DNA of 55,180 nt from Terriglobales bacterium (lineage in GTDB: Bacteria; Acidobacteriota; Terriglobia; Terriglobales; Acidobacteriaceae): the NCBI GenBank assembly GCA_016185365.1, contig JACPNP010000016.1, forward strand, positions 1-55,180, in the 5' to 3' direction. Shown here in pieces: positions 43,901 to 54,500 of this stretch. The notes beneath the pieces are model-generated. The model was not told the origin of the DNA and did not search any database. It saw only the letters and a list, made by a program, of their open reading frames with translations. Position 1 is the stretch's first letter. Every line of letters begins with the position of its first letter. Position numbers and translations under genes: made by a program.

Positions 43901-45009
43901 GTCCCAGCTGTGGCGGACACATACGTGTTTCCATCGATCACCGTGACGTCCCCGCTCCCGCCGTTGGCGATAAACACCCGGTTCGTGATCGGATTGACGG
44001 CCACTGCGGCCGGACTCGCACCTGCCGCGAGGGTGCTTGCGGTCTTCGAATCGCCATCGATCACCGTTACATTCGCGGAAGTATGGTTAGCCACATAGAC
44101 CCGGTTGGTGATCGCATTGACCGTGATTCCCTTTGGGCCGGTTCCGGCAACGATGGTGCTGGTGGCATCCGTCGTTCCGTCGATCACAGTGACATCGCCG
44201 CTGCCCTCATTCGCGACGTAAACAAAACCCGTGACCGGGTTCACCGCTATCGCGCTCGGCCCGCTGCCGACTGTGATCGTTGTGGCGGCATTGGTGGCGC
44301 CATCGATCTTTGTGATCGTGCCGCTGCCGGAGTTGGCCACATAGACCTGGCCGGTGACCGGGTTCACCACGACCGCGCTCGGAGAACTGTCAACGGTGAC
44401 CGTTGCTGTTGAACCCGAGCTTCCATCGATAACCGTCACATCCCCGCTGCCGGCATTGGCGACATACACGAGGTCCGTTTTGATATTGATCGCCACGGCT
44501 ACCGGCTGTGCACCTACCGCGATCGTGCTGGTTGCCAGGCTCAGGCCATCAATGACGGTCACATTGTCGCTGCCCTGGTTCGCCACATAGATCTTGCGGG
44601 TCAGGGGATTGACCGCCACCGCCACCGGCGCAGTCCCGGTCGCGACCGTGCTTGTCGCCAGCGTCACGCCATTTATGACCGTGAGATCATCACTGCCCTG
44701 ATTCGTCACATAGATCAGATCGTTTTCCGTGTCCACCGCGACCGCGCTGGGACTTGAGCCTACGCTCACATCGGACTTGGCGTAGGTGAGCCCATCGATC
44801 ACTGACACGGTGTCATTGCCGGAGTTTGCGACAAAATATTTGTTGGTGATGGGGTTTATCGCGACCGCGACGGGCCCTGTGTCCGTGGGAATTGTGGCGA
44901 TCACATGCTGGGCCGCGAGAGGAATGGTGAAAGCGAAGAGCGCGGCCGCAATCGTGATGCGGATCGGGGATTGGGCGGTGTCACAGGCCAGCTTGTTCAC
45001 GGAGAGCAT
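40939..45009 (-). CDS. Giant YVTN beta-propeller protein with Ig-like repeats and captured 5' end
   Basis: 1356 residues. The N-terminus MLSVNKLACDTAQSPIR copies the aminotransferase start; a signal-like hydrophobic segment (ITIAAALFAFTIPLAAQ) follows. Residues about 35-720 hold some 15 propeller repeats with VYVANSGSGDVTVIDG-like units. Ig/MBG-type repeats (VVPSPTTIALSSDQNPADFS, then VTISATVSP-like TITATVSPIAVSTGSPTGTV) follow to about 1240. A membrane segment and PACGGG precede the Ser/Thr-rich end. Such proteins are surface adhesins or envelope structures in acidobacteria. No start codon exists between the captured ATG and the signal segment, so translation depends on the duplicated DNA. 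The FkbM methyltransferase gene lies upstream. Confidence 0.87.
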   Translation of the reverse strand: MLSVNKLACDTAQSPIRITIAAALFAFTIPLAAQHVIATIPTDTGPVAVAINPITNKYFVANSGNDTVSVIDGLTYAKSDVSVGSSPSAVAVDTENDLIYVTNQGSDDLTVINGVTLATSTVATGTAPVAVAVNPLTRKIYVANQGSDNVTVIDGLSLATSTIAVGAQPVAVAINIKTDLVYVANAGSGDVTVIDGSSGSTATVTVDSSPSAVVVNPVTGQVYVANSGSGTITKIDGATNAATTITVGSGPSAIAVNPVTGFVYVANEGSGDVTVIDGTTDATSTIVAGTGPKGITVNAITNRVYVANHTSANVTVIDGDSKTASTLAAGASPAAVAVNPITNRVFIANGGSGDVTVIDGNTYVSATAGTGPRPLQPVVNPASNKIYVPIFDPSDTVGPQLTLVDGATNTSTTLPIGELPTAITLNPATNRVYLIDVAYDPILNVSTRRLLEIDGDTDAWRVITTGLDGVLVADAVHDRIYLFGFDSILRVFDGATDAMLTAPIPALGNPTSLTMDTVRNLIFALDRNNNALHVIDGFTFAVTTVPTGNSPNSLGVDTVTGRIFVSNEVSNSVMAIDPVTLNTSTVSVGAFPRAIAIDPLTRRVFVGNIGSDSVTVIDADTLTTQTIATAPSPNGMAVNPNSGQIYVALQNSNTMLVIDSATLATTTVPGAFDPTSGGPLFAAFNPVTGRAYITYFESGIAAVEEQAVHTVPLVTSITPLAGNVSIGSEPTFTFTVESTYAPSTPAPRNLYYQLDFSRGRWQRATRVGSDFAATLQNVPLGTHILYAFATDGQESTSASTGSSITGAMAAYVFTVVPSPTTIALSSDQNPADFSNTVTITATVSPIAVSTGSPTGTVQFQDAGVSLGSPVTLDGSGEASLQLSSLSVGLHNISAIYSGAPGFTGSASATLIQQVNALTTALIFATDVTYGQNGMVTVGVTGLNGSAAGDVGLSVDGTAAVSMTLDSNGSAAFDVGKLSAGDHALHAESAAQGLYAATSASGILKVLKAPLNILANSSAKTHGAPNPAFTGLVAITQNGDVITATYTSPATTLSPVGTYPITPEPAGAAISNYAITLFPGTLTVTRAPSVNLLASSQNPSNVSSPVTFTAAISSAGLPPTGVVTFFDGTTALGSQALDANGMATFSTSTLSQAQHSITASYGGDENHLGADAAISQIVDAGFTLAAAPPSATIRAGQTATFTITLTPRNGFAGSINLGCAALPAQASCIFTQTTLTPNGNTPVSTTLRVVTTGPNASLHSIPGPGYEAPFLAAWALGGGLIALAGIPRVGRKRSFPWLTLCLALVTLMPACGGGSARVVVNSPPTPSGQSTVSVRANGMGPITGASQTLDISITVQP

Positions 45010-45038
45010 GGGGCCCTCGGTATGATGATTCTATGACA
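44959..45038. repeat. 80-bp direct repeat, copy B (start region of the YVTN gene)
   Basis: Contains the YVTN start codon (45007-45009), 17 codons and 29 bp upstream, 90% identical to copy A at 40835-40914. The two copies bracket the whole YVTN coding sequence in direct orientation. Confidence 0.9.
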
Positions 45039-45121
45039 AATCATGGCCGGCTATCAGCTGTCGGTCAATGGCAAAGGCATTTACCGCGGATCTAATGGAT
45101 CATTGCAGATCGATCGGGAAC

Positions 45122-45931
45122 TCAACGCGGGATGCCGAAGATCTGGCAACGGTCGATACCGGCGAAAGTCCCGGGAAACGGCTCCAGTCCGGGTACGCGG
45201 TCGTCGCGCAGCAGCAGCCATTCGTAATTTTTCGGGGGGGGCAGATCGCTCAGGATGGCATCCGGGTCCTTGCCGTAGCGCTCGCGGATCTCCTTGCAGT
45301 GAACCTCGATGTTGATCTTCGGACACGTAGCGAAGATCTGCTGCGCGCCCTTCACCGCCTCCATCTCCGCGCCTTCGATGTCGAGCTTCACGAACGTCGG
45401 TGAGAACGCGTTCCTCGCGCAAACCGTGTCCACGGTGATGGACTCAACATGGAACGCGGCGAATCTCGTTTCGTGGGCGAGATACGCGTTGGAACTGTCC
45501 ACCATGCGCAGGGACTCATGGTCGCGGCCGCTGATCGCGTACTGCAGCGCTTGCACGCGGCCCTCGAGACCGTTGCCCTGGATGTTCCGGCGCAGGATGG
45601 CCACGTTGTTCTTGTTGGCTTCGACGCACAGGATGCGCCCGGCCGTGCGCAGGGAAAAGTAGAGCGTCACCAGGCCGTGATGCGGGCCGCATTCCAGTAT
45701 CCGGTCGTCCGCGGCCACGAACTGGTCATAGGCGGCCAGCAGTCCCTCGGCGCGTCCACCATCCCCGGAGCTCTCGTGGTACCACCGTCGGCCCACCTCA
45801 TCGCCGATACAGAACGGCACGCGCGTGCCGTCTGGAAAGGAATAGTTGATCCAGTAAGGACGAAAACGCAGCCCGCGGAGACGATGGATTGATTTTCGTA
45901 ATGCGCTTTCGATGGCGGAAAACGAAAACAT
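45122..45931 (-). CDS. FkbM-family methyltransferase
   Basis: 269 residues. The SAM-binding region has DDRILECGPHHGLVTLYFSL (an altered motif I with ECGPHHG) and CVEANKNNVAILRRN. PTFVKLDIEGAEMEAVKGAQ is the FkbM signature. These enzymes O-methylate sugars or polyketides, often in cell-surface glycans. It stands alone beside a giant surface protein, so modification of surface polysaccharide or glycoprotein is a reasonable guess only. The N-terminal 40 residues are basic and lack a signal peptide. The first residues, MFSFSAIESALRKS, give a clear start. Confidence 0.87.
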   Translation of the reverse strand: MFSFSAIESALRKSIHRLRGLRFRPYWINYSFPDGTRVPFCIGDEVGRRWYHESSGDGGRAEGLLAAYDQFVAADDRILECGPHHGLVTLYFSLRTAGRILCVEANKNNVAILRRNIQGNGLEGRVQALQYAISGRDHESLRMVDSSNAYLAHETRFAAFHVESITVDTVCARNAFSPTFVKLDIEGAEMEAVKGAQQIFATCPKINIEVHCKEIRERYGKDPDAILSDLPPPKNYEWLLLRDDRVPGLEPFPGTFAGIDRCQIFGIPR

Positions 45932-45976
45932 GTCCCGCTGATTCTAGCCTACGAGCGCATGTGACATAAATAGCAA

Positions 45977-46010
45977 CCGGCCCGCGGATGGGGTCGCACC
46001 CGCGGGCCGG
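45977..46010 (-). terminator. Terminator of the acetyltransferase transcript
   Basis: CCGGCCCGCGG (45977-45987) and CCGCGGGCCGG (46000-46010) form a perfect 11-bp stem with a 12-nt loop. On the minus strand it is followed by TTGCTATTTATG. It closes the transcript that includes the 16-codon ORF. Confidence 0.7.
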
Positions 46011-46118
46011 ACGGTAAGCTGTTGGGATTGGCTGGAGGCGCGCGATCGAATGCGGCCACGGCGAATCATTTATTTTGACCCAGGAGTTCGCGGGACTTAA
46101 GCGGCAACGACGTGCGCC

Positions 46119-46169
46119 TTAAGCCTCAGCCACCTCACTATGCATGCCACGACAGGAACTTTTGTCCAT
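46119..46169 (-). CDS. Candidate 16-residue ORF with strong Shine-Dalgarno
   Basis: Reading leftward, AAAGGAGGGG and a 5-nt spacer precede ATG 46169. The ORF is MDKSSCRGMHSEVAEA and ends TAA at 46119. The Shine-Dalgarno is among the strongest in the window. The ORF lies 90 bp after the acetyltransferase stop and about 110 bp before the terminator at 45977, so it has its own place in the transcript. It contains one Cys. It could be a functional micropeptide, a leader or a fortuitous ORF; no family is known to me. The rest of the 328-bp gap (45932-46259) shows nothing further. Confidence 0.4.
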   Translation of the reverse strand: MDKSSCRGMHSEVAEA

Positions 46170-46259
46170 TGGATCCCCTCCTTTCCTAGTGTGAGGAGAG
46201 AGTAGCAAAAAACGGTTCCCGGATTCAAGTTTCGAGTTTCAAGTTTCTAGGACAGCCGC

Positions 46260-46778
46260 TCACCGCACTCGCGCGTAGAGCATCTGATCGTGGACCACGC
46301 CGCGCTTGATGGCGCTCCGGCGCATGCGTCCTTCGGCCACGTAACCGCACTTCTCCAGCACCCGCATGGAGGCCGTGTTCTCCACCATGGTCACGGCGAA
46401 GATGCGCGCCAGTCCCATCTTGTCGAACCCGTACTCGGTCATGGCGCGGACGGCGGCCGGCGCGAGCCCGCGTCCCCAGTAGGGTTCGCCCAGCCAGTAT
46501 CCGATCTCGGCATTGAGGCGCTCGATGTCCGTGCCCGGGATCAAACCGATGCCGCCCGCCAGTTCGCCACCCGCAGTCTCGATGGCGAAGCGCACCTCGC
46601 GCTCCTCGCCGGAGAGCGCCTTGGCCAGGAACTTCTCCGCATCGGCCAGCGTGTACGGGTGAGGAAAGCGGTCGCGCAGGTAGCGGGCCACATTCCAGTC
46701 GTCCGCCAGGCGGACGATGGCCACCGCTTCTCCCGCCTCCCACGGACGCAGCACGCAAGGGCCGCACTCGATGCGCAT
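46260..46778 (-). CDS. GNAT acetyltransferase, RimJ/RimL-like
   Basis: 172 residues. CVLRPWEAGEAVAIVRLADD at the N-terminus, then GGELAGGIGLIPGTDIERLN, AEIGYWLGEPYWGRGLAPAA (acetyl-CoA loop GRGLAP), ARIFAVTMVENTASMRVLEK and CGYVAEGRMRRSAIKRGVVH with DQMLYARV. This matches the Acetyltransf_3 group that acetylates ribosomal protein N-termini or small amines. The substrate is unknown. The promoter region lies at 46780-46820, just after the MacB fragment stop, so it may belong to the same direction of transcription. Confidence 0.9.
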   Translation of the reverse strand: MRIECGPCVLRPWEAGEAVAIVRLADDWNVARYLRDRFPHPYTLADAEKFLAKALSGEEREVRFAIETAGGELAGGIGLIPGTDIERLNAEIGYWLGEPYWGRGLAPAAVRAMTEYGFDKMGLARIFAVTMVENTASMRVLEKCGYVAEGRMRRSAIKRGVVHDQMLYARVR

Positions 46779-46821
46779 GGAAGGATTGTAACTTCACTGC
46801 TTCCTATTCGAAGCGCCCCGC

Positions 46822-47454
46822 CTATTCGAAACGAAGCGCCACGATGGGATCGAGGCGCGCGGCCACGTGCGCCGGATAGTAGCCGAACAGGATCCCGATC
46901 AGCGTGGAGAACATCCCGCCGAACACGGCCGCGGACAGCGTGACCTGCACCTCCCACCGCAGCACGTGTTCCAGCGCATAGGCGCCGGCGAAGCCGCCGG
47001 CGATGCCCAGCGCGCCGCCCAGCACGCTGAGCGTGACCGCCTCCAGCAGGAACTGGGTCTGCACGTCCTGCTCGGTGGCGCCCACCGCCAGGCGGATGCC
47101 GATCTCGCGGGTGCGCTCCGTCACCGAGACCATCATGATGTTCATGATGCCGATGCCGCCCACCAGCAGCGAGAGCGCGGCGGCGCTGGCCAGCAGCGCG
47201 GCAAAGATGCGCGCCGCGGCCAGTTGCGCCTGGATCACGTCTTCCGGGCTGCGGATATTGAAATCGTCATCTTCCTTCGACGTAAGGTGATGGCGCTCGC
47301 GCAGCAACCCGGTGATCTGGCGGCGGGCCTCGGGCGCGTCCGCGGAGGAGGTGGCCGAACAGTAGATGTCATCCAGCCAGAACGTCCCGGTGATCTTCTT
47401 CTGCACCGTGGTGATGGGCATGGCGATGAAGTCGTCCTGGTCCTGCCCGGTGGC
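46822..47454 (-). pseudogene. MacB-type ABC permease, C-terminal fragment
   Basis: About 210 codons ending VGGIGIMNIMMVSVTERTRE, IGIRLAVGATEQDVQTQFLL and AHVAARLDPIVALRFE, the last three membrane helices of a MacB permease, with GQDQDDFIAMPITTVQKKIT before them. Family similarity stops at about 47449, exactly where IS5 transposase sequence begins on the opposite strand. The N-terminal membrane helix, most of the extracytoplasmic domain and any ATPase domain are absent. The frame stays open into the IS by chance, so a hybrid protein could still be made, but it would not be a transporter. Confidence 0.85.
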
Positions 47455-48187
47455 GGAAGAGGCGCTGTACGATTCGGCTTCGCTGCGCGCGTTTGTGGGC
47501 ATCGACCTGGGGCGCGAGCCGGCGCCGGACGAGACCACGGTGTGCAAGTTCCGCCATCTGCTGGAAGCGCACCAGTTGGGCGGGAAGATGCTGGAGACGG
47601 TGAACCTGCACTTGCAGAGTAGCGGGGTGCGGATCAGCACGGGCACGATCGTGGATGCGACCATCATCCACGCGCCCAGCTCGACCAAAAACCGCGAGCA
47701 GCAGCGCGATCCGGCGATGCACCAGACCAAGAAAGGCAACCAGTGGTACTTCGGCATGAAGGCGCACGTGGGGGTGGACAGCAAAACCAAGCTCATCCAC
47801 AGCGCGTTGGTGACGCCGGCCAACGTGGCGGACGCCACCGTGCTGCCCGAGCTGCTGCACGGGGAGGAGACGCGGGTGTGGGGCGACCAGGCGTATCGCG
47901 GCCAGACCCAAGTGATTCACCAGTACGCGCCGCGCGCGCGCGACTGCACCCATCGGCGCTATCGCTATAAGGACTGTGTCGACCCAGCGGAGCGGGCGCG
48001 GAATCGGACGAAGTCTTCGGTGCGGAGCAAGGTCGAACATGTGTTTGGGGTGATGAAGCTGAAGTTCGGGTTCACCAAAGTGCGCTACCGAGGGCTGGTG
48101 AAGAATGCCAACCGGCTGTTTGCCGCCTGCGCGCTGGTGAACCTGTTCATGGTCCGCAAGAAACTGCTGCGCCTGGCCACCGCATAG
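47453..48187 (+). pseudogene. IS5-family transposase, N-terminal end missing
   Basis: About 244 codons from AEEALYDSASLRAFVGIDLG to the stop at 48187. DDE residues are visible: Asp in IVDATIIHAPSST, Asp in VWGDQAYRGQTQ and Glu in SKVEHVFGVMKLKFGF. HQTKKGNQWYFGMKAHVGVD is diagnostic of the IS5 group. Roughly 75-90 N-terminal residues and the left end are missing at the junction with macB (47449-47455). An in-frame ATG-led frame runs in from macB antisense DNA (47366), but this is not the native start. The element cannot transpose by itself. Confidence 0.9.
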
Positions 48188-48327
48188 AGGAGCAGAGAAC
48201 ACGGCTGCCCTCTCGGACCAGCGCATCGAGCAGCCAAACCCCCTGCAAACTGAGAGCGCCCGGCTTCCATCGCCCACGGCAAATCAGCCGCTGCCCTAAA
48301 AGCAGTGCTTGTTCAGAGTTTCCCTAA
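47453..48327 (+). mobile_element. Truncated IS5-group insertion sequence
   Basis: The right end is probably CTTGTTCAGAGTTTCCCTA (48308-48326), which matches the style of IS5-group terminal inverted repeats (reverse complement GGGAAACTCTGAACAAG). The left end and its inverted repeat are absent. The loss coincides with the loss of the macB 5' part, pointing to one deletion spanning both. Confidence 0.7.
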
Positions 48328-48329
48328 AG

Positions 48330-48580
48330 TGTAGGGATGGCCGAAAAACCTGAATTAGGAATCCGGATCCCTGTTACGCCTTGGGACTTTCCAGAGGTAG
48401 TCGAGAACATTCAAATCCGACCTCGGGGCGAGTAAATACCGACCTCATCTGGCACATTTCGGCGATTTGCGCTCATTTCCGGCAGGCGGTCTCATTTACC
48501 TGTCGTATGGAAATTCGTCGAAGTCCGGTGAGAGCGTGAAGAAACGAGTCACCATTCTGTAAAGCACGGGAGGTGGGAGT
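48330..48580. other. Gap with possible terminal repeats of another IS
   Basis: There is no gene. On the minus strand TGAGGTCGGTATTTACTCGC and CCGAGGTCGGATTTGAATG (48413-48450) are two similar units, and AAATGAG-type motifs (CATTTCCGGC, CATTTCGGCG) recur at 48466-48513. Multiple short repeats like these occur at ends of IS21-type elements; this is a weak suggestion. Confidence 0.3.
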
Positions 48581-51500
48581 TTAGCGCAGGCTAACCCGTA
48601 TGGTCTTACGAAAGTCCTTTACCATGACCGTAAACAGCACAGAATTCGGGGCACTAGAGGGAGCTTGCAGTCGCAAGGAACGCGTCCGACGTCGAGCTAA
48701 AGTCAATTCAATTGCGACCGTTGACCGCTGCGCTTCGTTGGACACGCTCGTGATGATTACGTTGCAGGCTGCATTTTCGGAAGCACAACGGAACTGGAAT
48801 GGGCCTTGCAGATTTGTCAACGAGACTGAGCCCGTATAATTGTGTGCTGCTAGGACAGAACCGCCCCTACCCGGCCGCTGAGGGCGCGAAAGGGTGATTG
48901 TGATATTGATTCCGACCACATTTAGTTGCAGATTGGCCCGGCTTTCTGTGGAACCGTTATAAGCAACCACGGTAAACATATAACTGCCGCCAGGCACAAG
49001 AACATTTGTCTGGACTTTGAGCGGGAATGGAATGGCAGAACCAGGATAGAGCTGTCCTTCAGTTCCGCCCCAGTTACAGTAAGCAAATGAGGGCAAGTTT
49101 TCGCATCGAACGCGCACCGTTCCTGAAAATCCACCACTGGAATATACGGATACTCCATAATCAAACGTTGACTGACCTGCGGCCACTGGGTTCGACCATC
49201 CCTGCCAACTGACACCGAAGCCGACTGATGGGTCGACGGTACGACGGCCATAAACGACTGCATTCGCCGTCGCTGACGTTGCGGAGATCGCAAAAGCGGA
49301 GGTGCTATCGAATGAATTGCTGAGTGTAAATGGCACATCAACATTGGTGACGCCAGCAGGGACGGTGATGGAAGATGGCAGAAGCAAGGTCGAGGGATTC
49401 GCAGTAAGTGTTACCTGACGGTCTGAGGCACTGACCGTATCAAATTGCACACGAACCCCATCCGAATTTCCGATTACAGGCTGTGCAAGCAGGAATAGAC
49501 GAAGGTCGCTAATCTCTCCGATAGGAATGACATGAAAGCTCGAGGAGTAGGAGTCCAATTCGATCATTTCTGCTTTGCCATCACCATCTAGGTCGGCTGC
49601 CATTCCAGGCAGGTTGCCTGCCTTGAGTCGAATCACACTGGCTCCAACGACAAAACTCCCGTCACCTACACCACGCAAGATTCGAACTTGACTACTTCCA
49701 CTTCGCCCATACAAGCCCGGGACTCGTTCGAACACGGCAATGTCAAGATTCCCGTCACCATCATAATCAGCAATCGCAGACGGTGAATTGGCCTCCCCTG
49801 GCGCAAGCGTATAGACGGATTCGGAACTGAGATTTGCAAATTGAGGATATCGATTTGCCAGCCGAAATGTGCCATCACTATTACAGAGATAGATGCTCAC
49901 AATCGCCGCGGGATCGTAGGCTTGCGGATCGACGTACAAGCCGAACTGGACAATATCCGGCAAACCATCATGATTAAGGTCAGCAACTTCTATCGCCGGA
50001 GAATTATCTAGGATTTTGCGCGCCGGATTGAACGTCCCATCCCCCTTTCCCAACAATAAGTAGACACTTTGGTTCCGTGCGGGAACCTGGTTGTAATATT
50101 GCCAGATCAATACATCCAGCTTGCCATCGGAATTGAAATCACCAATCGCCAACTTCGCCGGCCAGCCTGGAAAACCGACGTCATAGGTGAATGAGGCCAC
50201 AGACGAAAACGCTCCTCCACCATTGCCCTTATAAAAAGTGAGTTGCCCCTGTCCGGCAATCACGAGATCAAGGTGACCGTCTTTGTCGAAGTCCCCTGCC
50301 GCGATCTTGGCCAAGAATTCTGTCCCCGTAGCAACGTTGATGGGAGTAAACGTGCCGTTGCCGGCATTTGCGGCAAGGAGCAGTTGCCAACCATTGTCTC
50401 CAAACATGACCGCAACATCCTTGCGCCCGGTGTGGCGAAAATCTCCGACGGCAAAATCTCTGGCTGTTACATAATTGCCTTGCCCGTTGAGGGGCAGCAC
50501 ATGAGAAGTGAGAGGAGCAGCGAACGTGCCATCAGAGGATTGTGGTACCACGATGAGGTCACTTCCAGTGAACGTGATACTGGTCAGCAAGAAATCCTTC
50601 TTCCCATCGCCGTTCATGTCCGCAACAGCTAAGGTCGTGCTGGGAGCATTGATGTAACCGGAGCCTCCCCCCACCACATAGCCTATGTAATTTCCCTGCG
50701 GTGAACCGAAACCCCCTTGACCATCGTTTAAGAAGATGGAGGCAGAGTCATTATTTTGATTCGCCGTGATCACATCAACTTTGCCATCGTGGTTAAGGTC
50801 TGCAACCGCCAGTCCAAAAGAGCCGCCTTCTCCGCGAAATACACGCGCCCGTGAAAACTTTCCTTGGCCATCGCCCAACATCACGCTCAACAATGCCCCT
50901 GAATTCGTACCATACCCGGATCCCGGTGCGAGTACAAACGAGGAACCAACAGCATCCAAGTGGCCATCACCATTCACATCGGCCAACTTTGTGGTCCATA
51001 CGGTGTCTCCATGGGCAGAAGTCGGACTGCGGACAAAATCCCCCGCGCAATCTCCTAGAAACGTATTCACCACGGTATATGAGTCTTGCGAGATCGCATC
51101 CGGGCATCCGTCTCCGTCCACGTCTCCGGTATCTACGGACAATTGGACGAAGTCGGCATAGCTCCAAATCAGTTGACGGAATGGCTTAAACTTACCGTCC
51201 CCAGTATTGAGATATATCCAAGTCCCGCTGTCGACCTCATAACCACCAGAGAAAACAGATGCTACCAGATCCACTCGGCCGTCTTTATCGAAGTCCGCCA
51301 CAGCAACGGCAATGACACTGATATAAGCGAAAGGATTCGGAGTCGTAACTGGGCGTCCAAGGTGTCCATTGGCATCGCCCGGCATGAATGCGAACGGACC
51401 ATATTGATTATCTGAATCCATCCCAACGATGACGTCCAGGTATCCGTCGCCATTCAAGTCCGCCACCGCCAGACAAAGCGGGGAGGCTGGGACGTGATAA

Positions 51501-54500
51501 ATGACTGGCCCTTCGAACGTACCATCACCACGGCCATGAAGCACACTCACACTGCGGCTGTCCGCTTCCGCCACAATGAGGTCTAGGTGATTATCGCCAT
51601 CGAGTCTGGCCGCTTTGATGGCGATCGGCGAGATCCCGAGAAGCGGAATAATCTTCGGCAGCGCTGCGGTGCCGTCACCACGCCCCAAATAGACCCAGAC
51701 ATCGGAACTGCCGGCATTGGCAATGGCCCAGTCCAGCTTGCCATCTTCGTTGAAGTCACCACTCACAATATCGGCAGGCAAGTACCCCGTGGGAGCCACT
51801 GGCCTCAACAAAGGACCGACTGGGTTCGAGCCGTTGCCGCTTGTGGCAGTGTTACTAGGTGGCGGTTCTGAGTTGGAGGCACTCGTCGTTGCCGGTGGAG
51901 AAAGAAAGAACTTTGCGGCCGGACCCTTGATTGATTGCTTGATCGAGCGCCCCAGGAATCGTCCGCCCGGCAGGCCAATATCATTGCGACCATCGCCAAG
52001 AGATGAGTTCCAGGCAAATCGTGCTTCCGTCTGATTCGCTGAAATGACTTCGAACTTTAATAAGTTCGAGCTACCCGTAGGACCACTGAACACCGTAACG
52101 TCAAGCTTCCCTGGCGAAGAAATGTCACTGGCTAAGATTGTCGCGGTGATCGTGAAATCATCCACGATCGTGAAACTCTTCATTTGGTTATTGAAGAATA
52201 CGTAGTTCGTGCTCCTTAAATTCTCTCCTTTCAGCGTCAAAGTGAATCCGGGAGATCCAGCCAGAGCACTTGCGGGGAAAATCGAACCCAACCAGAGCGG
52301 ACGCACTCCGATTCCAAACGGCATGAATCCCGACGTGCCACCGCCAGGTGTAGGATTTACGACCATGAATCGCCACGCACTATTAATGGTCATCATCCAG
52401 TGGGGTACAAGAGCTCTTAGCTCCGTATTGCTGACGTATTGTGTCAGCAACAAATTAGCACCCCCGTCATCTCGCAGAAATGACCCCGGCACAAAATTGG
52501 TGCCGGTTACTGTGACCCAAGTGTCAGGAGAATCGTAGGGCGCCCAATTTGGAGAAAACTTGACTAGCGATGGGATCGGGTTGACCGGTTGGGGAACGCT
52601 TGCAAGTTGCCACGATACGGCGGAATCATCCGAAATTCCGCCGGAGGTGGGAACAGTCGTGCCAATGTCCGGACTCACTTCCAGACCTGCGGTCGCAGAA
52701 GTCCCATACCGGTGGCCGCTGCATTCATTCGAGGCTCTCGCATACTGGTACGAGACTTCATTCGAGTCCTCGCGAAAAATCACCTCGAATCGGACCGTAG
52801 ATGTGAGGTCATCTCGGCAACTGTAAAAACCGACATCGCGCCATTCGATTACTAACCTTCGGTTCGGGGCGGTACCGACTACGTCCCAAAAGACATTATG
52901 GGCGGTCCCTTTTATCGGGAATAGATCGTCCCAGAGGACGGCAAGCAACGTGGTCGCACTGGGGTCGAATCCAGGATAATAATTGACATTGATTTGCAGC
53001 GGTAGGGGCCGATTGAAGTATTCGTGGACCGCATTCGTAAAGCTCACCGTCCCATTGCTGCTCACCCAAAGACTCGTGAACTGACTCTTCCCGAAGCGGA
53101 CAGGGAAGGGCGAGATCAACTTGGCAACGGAATCGTCGCCCAGATCAAGGCTCGTACCCGAGATCGACACATACGATGGTGTCGTCAACTGATACCAGTA
53201 GGGCTCGAGCACCTCCACTTCCACTGTGTCTTGCGTCGGTAGTTGAATTGTGTAACTGCCATATTGCAATGGTGTCCATGATCCGGTAAAGACGCCGTCT
53301 CCAGCGGACTGGTCGCGGCCTATGCCATTGTCGAGGAGCCCAACACGGTCACCGTTCGACACAATGGCGTCTCCGATCGGGGCCGGACTGCCGCAATTCG
53401 TGCTCAGGACGGCGATTGTGAGGGGACTTCCGACTGCCGCTGTCGTGATCTTACCGATCGGCCGCAATTGCTTGGTTAACGAAGCGCTGGAACACGTAAG
53501 CGCCCGCGCCGCATTCAGTCGTCCTCCCGTAATAGTATCTGTCAATTCATTGACCGGCACATTACCCGCGAGGATCAGATTCTTGATTTGCTTCCAGTTG
53601 CGAGTGGGGTTCTGTGACGCGAGGAGAGCCGCCGTTCCGGATACGAACGGTGTTGCCATGGATGTGCCGCTCTCATACCCGTATGAATTTCCGGGCAGCG
53701 TGCTAAGGATCTCTTGACCCGGTGCGGTCACATGGACTGTATACTTTCCTGTATTCGAGAAATTTGCGAACGCGTCCTCTCGCGTCGAGGCGGCCACAGA
53801 GATTACGTTTGGGAAGAAGCTGTTGGCAGGATAGATCGGGAAAATGTCATTGTCTGTAAAATCGTTCCCGGCAGCAGCGATAAAGAGGATGCCGCTCAGC
53901 ATTTGATCATTGATCGCATCTGCCAGTGCCTGCGAATAGTCCACACCGCCCCAGCTATTGCTTGTGGCAATGATATTTACACCGTGGGCCTTCATCCACT
54001 TCACATAGTTCAGGCATTTGACGGCGTCGGCCACCGACCCATATCCAAATCGGTCCAGGAACTTACAGGGCAGGACCCGTATGCTCGGCGCCACACCGGC
54101 GACGCCCATGCCATTGTTGAATGCCGCCGCAATGATGCCCGCGACATGTGTGCCATGGCCGTTGTCGTCCATGGAGTTGGTCGTAGGTGATAGGACATTG
54201 ACTCCCTGGCAGTCATCGGAGTACCCGTTGCCGTCATTGTCGATGCCGTCTTTGGTGCATTCGAGGCTGTTACGATAGATATTTGCAGTGAGATCGGGAT
54301 GGTTGAAGTCGACGCCGGTATCGAGCACAGCAACAACTACACTTTGAGTACCTGTGGTTAGGTCCCATGCCTGTGTGACAGAAATGTCCGCGCCGATCTT
54401 GCCCCGGAATGCTCCATTATTCGACAATCCCCATTGTTGGTTGAACAAAGGATCATTCGGCGTCTGTGAGGCTTGGAGGACATAGTTTGGCTCCGCATAG

